Shown here: positions 60,525 to 64,000 of the stretch, piece by piece | Position numbering within the stretch: the stretch's first letter is position 1 | How the letters are laid out: each line of letters opens with the position of its first letter | Assembly: GCA_021604505.1 (NCBI GenBank) | Contig: BQJC01000004.1 | Location: 24,117-88,116, forward strand | Direction: 5' to 3' | Length of the DNA stretch: 64,000 nucleotides | Origin: Nitrospinaceae bacterium | GTDB lineage: Bacteria > Nitrospinota > Nitrospinia > Nitrospinales > VA-1 | Notes under the pieces: generated by a model | Databases searched by the model: none | What the model was told of the DNA's origin: nothing | What the model saw: the letters and a program-made list of their open reading frames with translations, nothing else | Position numbers and translations under genes: made by a program

Positions 60525-61684
60525 AGCCTGTGACCACACATGAATCCCAATTAGCCAGTCAGAGTGAGGTTCGGGGTGATTTGATGCATCCCGTGCACGG
60601 CGGCGGTCTCATTGCAGTGAGCCGGATGACGGGACTGGACCTGGAAGATCTTCTCGATTTTTCCGTCAACGTCAACCCTCTCGGGCCTCCCGGCTGTGTT
60701 CAGGAAATTTTTTCCCGGTCCATGCATTTGCTAACACAATACCCGGAACCCTGCTATGAAGACCTGAAACAAGCGATATCGAATGCCACCGGGGTCCCGA
60801 CGGATTGGGTTGCGATCGGCAATGGCTCGACGGAACTGATCTATCTACTTCCGGATTTATTGGACCGTGGAAAACAAGTTCTCATCGTGTCTCCCTGTTT
60901 CTCAGAGTACGAACGCGCATTCCAACCAACCGATTGTGCGGTGAAACATTTTATTTTGGACTCATCCAATGGCTTTTCGCTACCCATCGACAAATTTTTA
61001 TTTCAACTTCAACAATTTCCGGATTTAGGCGGCATCGTTATCGGGCATCCCAACAACCCAACCGGAACTTTATTGGCAGAGGAATCATTTCGAACGCTCA
61101 GCGCTTTTTGTGAGCGGCGCGGAATTTTTCTTTTCATTGATGAAACGTTCATAGATTTTTCCGCGCCTGAAAGTTCGTTCTTAAAATACACCTCTCTCTG
61201 CCCGCATCTGGTTTTAATCCGCTCCATGACCAAATTTTATTCCCTTCCCGGACTCCGCCTGGGATACGCGATCATGAACCCGGAACGGGTAAAAACTTTA
61301 GAGGCGCATCAGCCCCCCTGGTCGGTCAACGCACTGGCTCAAGCGATGGGACCGGCCCTTCTCACAAGCGCAGGTTTTGCGGAAGCCACCTGCCAATATG
61401 TCCAGCGGGAAAAAGAATTTCTATGCAAAAACCTGAGTGAAGCGCCTTCCGTGGAAATTTTCCCCTCGCAAGCGAATTTCATACTTTTCCGCTTACGCGA
61501 AGGAGATGATACCGAAGCCAAACACTTCTTCGAGGCACTTTTACACCAGGGTATTGTGTTGAGAAATTGCGGAAATTTCAAAGGACTCAATCCAGGTTTT
61601 TTTCGCCTGGCGATTAGAAGCCGGATAGACAACCAGCTTTTAGTCTCCCGCATTCACGAATTTTTTCAAAAAAACGGGGTCTGA
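60521..61684 (+). CDS. cobD: Threonine-phosphate decarboxylase / CobC-type PLP enzyme
   Basis: 387 residues, fold-type I aminotransferase-like. VHGGGLIAVSRMTGLDLEDLLDFSVNVNPLGPP is the typical CobD/CobC start, GNGSTELIYLLP binds the cofactor phosphate, HPNNPTG, and the PLP lysine is in RSMTKFYSLPGLRLGYAI. It makes aminopropanol phosphate from threonine phosphate for the nucleotide loop. Overlaps the CobU-BluB gene by 4 bp. In some bacteria the same name is used for the next enzyme. Confidence 0.93.
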   Translation: MKPVTTHESQLASQSEVRGDLMHPVHGGGLIAVSRMTGLDLEDLLDFSVNVNPLGPPGCVQEIFSRSMHLLTQYPEPCYEDLKQAISNATGVPTDWVAIGNGSTELIYLLPDLLDRGKQVLIVSPCFSEYERAFQPTDCAVKHFILDSSNGFSLPIDKFLFQLQQFPDLGGIVIGHPNNPTGTLLAEESFRTLSAFCERRGIFLFIDETFIDFSAPESSFLKYTSLCPHLVLIRSMTKFYSLPGLRLGYAIMNPERVKTLEAHQPPWSVNALAQAMGPALLTSAGFAEATCQYVQREKEFLCKNLSEAPSVEIFPSQANFILFRLREGDDTEAKHFFEALLHQGIVLRNCGNFKGLNPGFFRLAIRSRIDNQLLVSRIHEFFQKNGV

Positions 61685-61691
61685 GAAAAAT

Positions 61692-62642
61692 ATGGATTTA
61701 TCTTATCAGATTCTTTTGGCATTTCTCATCGACCTCTTAATCGGAGACCCCAGAGGATATCCACACCCGGTCCGAATCATCGGTTGTATCGCAAAACGCC
61801 TGGAATCGATAACACGCAAGCATTTCGCAAATCAAACCACCGCCGGCACAGCCACCACGGGATGTATTGTTGGCGGAACTTTTATTTTCACCCTGGGCCT
61901 ACTCTGGGCATTAAAAACAATTCATCCCATGGCGGAAACAGCCGGATCGATCTTTTTAATATACACCTGCATCTCCGTGCGAAGCCTGTATGCCGAAAGC
62001 CGTCCGGTGTTTTGTCAACTGAGCAAAGGACGTGTTGACCTTGCGCGAACGAGCCTGGCAAACATTGTCGGACGGGATACGGAAAATTTGGATAAAAAGG
62101 AAATTTCTCGAGCCACCGTGGAAACCGTCGCCGAAAGCACCGTGGATGGAATCATTGCTCCCTTATTTTATGCCTGTCTCGGAGGAGCGCCGCTGGCTAT
62201 GGCCTACAAAGCCATCAGCACATTGGACTCGATGTTCGGATACAGAAACGAAATTTACCGAAATTTTGGGAAGGTTCCGGCCCGATTGGATGACGCGGCG
62301 AACTGGATTCCCGCCCGCCTGGGCGGCTTTCTCATGGCGGCAGCCGCCGCTCTCTGCGGTTTCGATGGCAAGCGTTCCTTAAAAACCGTTAAGCGCGATG
62401 GGGCGAACCATTTGAGCCCCAACGCCGGCATCCCGGAAGCGGCGATGGCCGGGGCGCTGGGAATCCGTCTTGGAGGACCCAGTTTTTACGGGAAGCAAAA
62501 AGTAGTCAAACCTTATATCGGCACCGCGGAAAATGAAATCGACCTGACGGATATCCAAAACAGTCACAAGATCATGTTCGTATCATCGGCTCTTTCACTA
62601 ACCCTGTTTGCTGGCATAAGGAAATTACTGGAAGGCACATAA
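61692..62642 (+). CDS. cbiB: Adenosylcobinamide-phosphate synthase CbiB
   Basis: 316 residues, about five membrane helices. DLLIGDPRGYPHPVRIIG is the family opening; VGRDTENLDKKEISRATVETVAESTVDGIIAPLFYA and APLAMAYKAISTLDSMFGYRNE follow. It attaches aminopropanol (phosphate) to adenosylcobyric acid. Last gene of the operon, 7 bp after cobD. The second riboswitch begins 50 bp further on. Confidence 0.95.
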   Translation: MDLSYQILLAFLIDLLIGDPRGYPHPVRIIGCIAKRLESITRKHFANQTTAGTATTGCIVGGTFIFTLGLLWALKTIHPMAETAGSIFLIYTCISVRSLYAESRPVFCQLSKGRVDLARTSLANIVGRDTENLDKKEISRATVETVAESTVDGIIAPLFYACLGGAPLAMAYKAISTLDSMFGYRNEIYRNFGKVPARLDDAANWIPARLGGFLMAAAAALCGFDGKRSLKTVKRDGANHLSPNAGIPEAAMAGALGIRLGGPSFYGKQKVVKPYIGTAENEIDLTDIQNSHKIMFVSSALSLTLFAGIRKLLEGT

Positions 62643-62692
62643 TCGTTAATTATTTTGGATCACTACACATGCTCTGATTTTTTATCACTCAA

Positions 62693-62838
62693 ACGTTCCA
62701 GTTTAAGGGAAGCCCGGTGAAATGCCGGCACTGTCCCGCAACTGTGAAGGGAACGAAAACCGCACGATGCCACTTTCTTGCCGGAGAGGAAGGCGCGGTG
62801 AGTAGGCAGCCCAAAGTCAGGAGACCTGGCTGGAGCGT
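62693..62838 (+). ncRNA. Cobalamin (B12) riboswitch in front of the receptor gene
   Basis: P1: ACGTTCCAG (62693-62701) pairs with CTGGAGCGT (62830-62838), nine pairs with one G-T. Core: AAGGGAAGCCCGGTGAAATGCCGG, CACTGTCCCGCAACTGTGA, and the B12 box GCCCAAAGTCAGGAGACCTGG, here a near-consensus. Only 32 nt separate it from the ATG and there is no terminator, so it should act on translation initiation. Confidence 0.95.
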
Positions 62839-62870
62839 AATTCACACATCCTTCGAGAGAAAGGGAAAAA

Positions 62871-64000
62871 ATGTTGCGCGCAAAATGTCTTATTACTTTT
62901 ATCATTGTGTCGGTTCTACTTATTTTCTCAATCAGTCAGGCGGCTGATGATACAACCGATTTGCAAACTCTATCTGTGACCACCACACGGTCACTGACCG
63001 CGGCAGAGGATGTTTCCACGTCCCTGTCCATTATTTCAAAGGAATTAATTAAAAAGAAACAATACACCCAGGTCTTGAACCTATTGAGAGAAGAACTTGG
63101 CATGGAAGTCGTTCAATCGGGTCCCTTAGGCGCCACGACAAGTGTTTTCATGCGGGGAGCAGGCTCCGAATCCACTCTGGTTCTCATTGATGGAGTGCAA
63201 GTCAACTCAAACACCACAGGGGCTTTTAATTTTTCCAACCTGACCACCGATAACATCGAAAGAATTGAAATTTTAAGAGGGCCACAAAGCACTCTCTGGG
63301 GATCGGATGCGGTCGGTGGCGTGATCAATATCATCACCAAACGGGGAAAAGGAAAACCCGCCCACTCGTTTTCTTTTGAGGGGGGAAGTTTCGAAACGTT
63401 TAAGGAAACCTTGAACAGCGCCGGCGATCTTGGCTTCATGGACTATTCCCTGAGCGTTTCGCGCACTGACAGTGAAGGATTTTCCTCCGCCAATGAAAAT
63501 CTCGGCAACACCGAAGATGATGGGTATGAAAACACCTCGATATCGGCCAGATTTGGCCGCAATTTTCTGGATGATGGCCGCGTGGATTTGATCGGACGCT
63601 TTTCAAAATCCATCGTCGAATTTGACGCGTTCGGTTTCATCGACGGAAAAGGATTCAGTAAAACCGATTCTTTTACCCTGGCCCTCCCCATACAAAAAGC
63701 GCTCGCGGAGCGGTGGGATATTAAAATCAACCCCACTTTGGCATATGACTTCTTGAGAACCCTGGACCCCGGTGGTTTCATTAAAAAATCGCATATCCTG
63801 AACCGTACTTACGGGGTGGATCTCCAAAACAATGTCGAACTGAACAAGTATTTTTCTACAACGTTTGGCTTTGAATATGAAACTCGAAACGGCGTCAATG
63901 AAGAAAATGGTTTGCGTGAAACCATTAAAAACAAGGGATTTTATCTTCAATTACAAGCCCGTTACGGCAAACGAATCACCGCGACAGCAGGCTTCCGCCA
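62871..64000 (+). CDS. btuB: TonB-dependent cobalamin receptor (BtuB-like), N-terminal part
   Basis: 376 codons are visible; the frame is open to the window end, so the protein continues. Signal peptide (ITFIIVSVLLIFSISQA, cleaved before ADD), a TonB-box-like LQTLSVTTTR, and the plug domain with SVFMRGAGSESTLVLIDGVQVN and RIEILRGPQSTLWGSDAVGGVINIITKRG, followed by outer-membrane beta strands. The riboswitch directly upstream indicates B12 (or another corrinoid) as substrate. AGAAAGGGAAAAA precedes the ATG. Confidence 0.93.
   Translation, partial: MLRAKCLITFIIVSVLLIFSISQAADDTTDLQTLSVTTTRSLTAAEDVSTSLSIISKELIKKKQYTQVLNLLREELGMEVVQSGPLGATTSVFMRGAGSESTLVLIDGVQVNSNTTGAFNFSNLTTDNIERIEILRGPQSTLWGSDAVGGVINIITKRGKGKPAHSFSFEGGSFETFKETLNSAGDLGFMDYSLSVSRTDSEGFSSANENLGNTEDDGYENTSISARFGRNFLDDGRVDLIGRFSKSIVEFDAFGFIDGKGFSKTDSFTLALPIQKALAERWDIKINPTLAYDFLRTLDPGGFIKKSHILNRTYGVDLQNNVELNKYFSTTFGFEYETRNGVNEENGLRETIKNKGFYLQLQARYGKRITATAGFR

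Overview
The window reads as a single chromosomal stretch of a Gram-negative bacterium. The evidence is a lipoprotein maturation pair (lgt, lspA), lipoproteins with lipoboxes, a TonB-dependent receptor and a surface-polysaccharide cluster. Base composition looks close to balanced, with several clearly AT-richer patches. The mix of a lysine-rich-tailed DksA, an ORR-type racemase, DUF211 with a VIT-like transporter and a B12 salvage operon would suit a marine lineage such as Nitrospinota or a deltaproteobacterial relative. That placement is inference from gene content only.

Layout. 1-11 kb is core housekeeping: the tail of a Dabb gene, a histone-H1-like/DksA fusion facing secA, an M23 peptidase, then on the minus strand rpsF, ssb, rpsR, a DUF2232 gene, rplI, dnaB and a TPR gene. 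10.5-19 kb is mixed: an FG-GAP lipoprotein, a LysR regulator divergent from two tiny membrane-protein genes that end in a strong terminator, an SRPBCC protein and a small membrane protein, a 900-bp segment between 22-bp direct repeats, a VIT-like/DUF211 pair and a large family-5 solute-binding protein. 19-28.2 kb is accessory: a short promoter-to-terminator RNA unit before a ferredoxin gene, initiator tRNA-fMet, a sodium:solute symporter, an exact 30-nt copy of the tRNA 3' end, small secreted proteins, a HupE remnant, a DUF1611/racemase pair and a second, diverged copy of a roughly 300-bp repeat unit that encodes a 21-residue hydrophobic peptide.

28-41.7 kb holds a GAF histidine kinase, a pentapeptide-repeat protein, a lytic transglycosylase, a DJ-1-like protein without the nucleophile, C/G-rich palindromic repeats around a DUF559 gene, and the blocks ileS-lspA-lgt and M50 peptidase-trpS. 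41.9-51 kb is cell-surface glycan work: five glycosyltransferases or related enzymes, a MurJ-like flippase and a methyltransferase, next to a MinD-like ATPase paired with an acidic one-helix membrane protein. 51-53.8 kb has a CCA-adding/poly(A) polymerase family enzyme, an esterase and a HEPN-family protein.

53.9-64 kb is a vitamin B12 regulon. A cobalamin riboswitch with an intrinsic terminator precedes btuF-btuD-btuC-cobQ-cobS-(cobU::bluB)-cobD-cbiB. A second cobalamin riboswitch, placed to act on translation, precedes a btuB-like receptor that runs off the window end. The encoded steps cover uptake, amidation, the aminopropanol arm, nucleotide-loop assembly and lower-ligand (DMB) synthesis. 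No corrin-ring synthesis genes or cobT are visible here.

The best candidates for something undescribed are the repeated 21-residue hydrophobic peptide unit tied to tRNA-fMet 3'-end copies, the two tiny membrane proteins beside the LysR gene, the DUF1611/racemase pair, and the CobU-BluB fusion.
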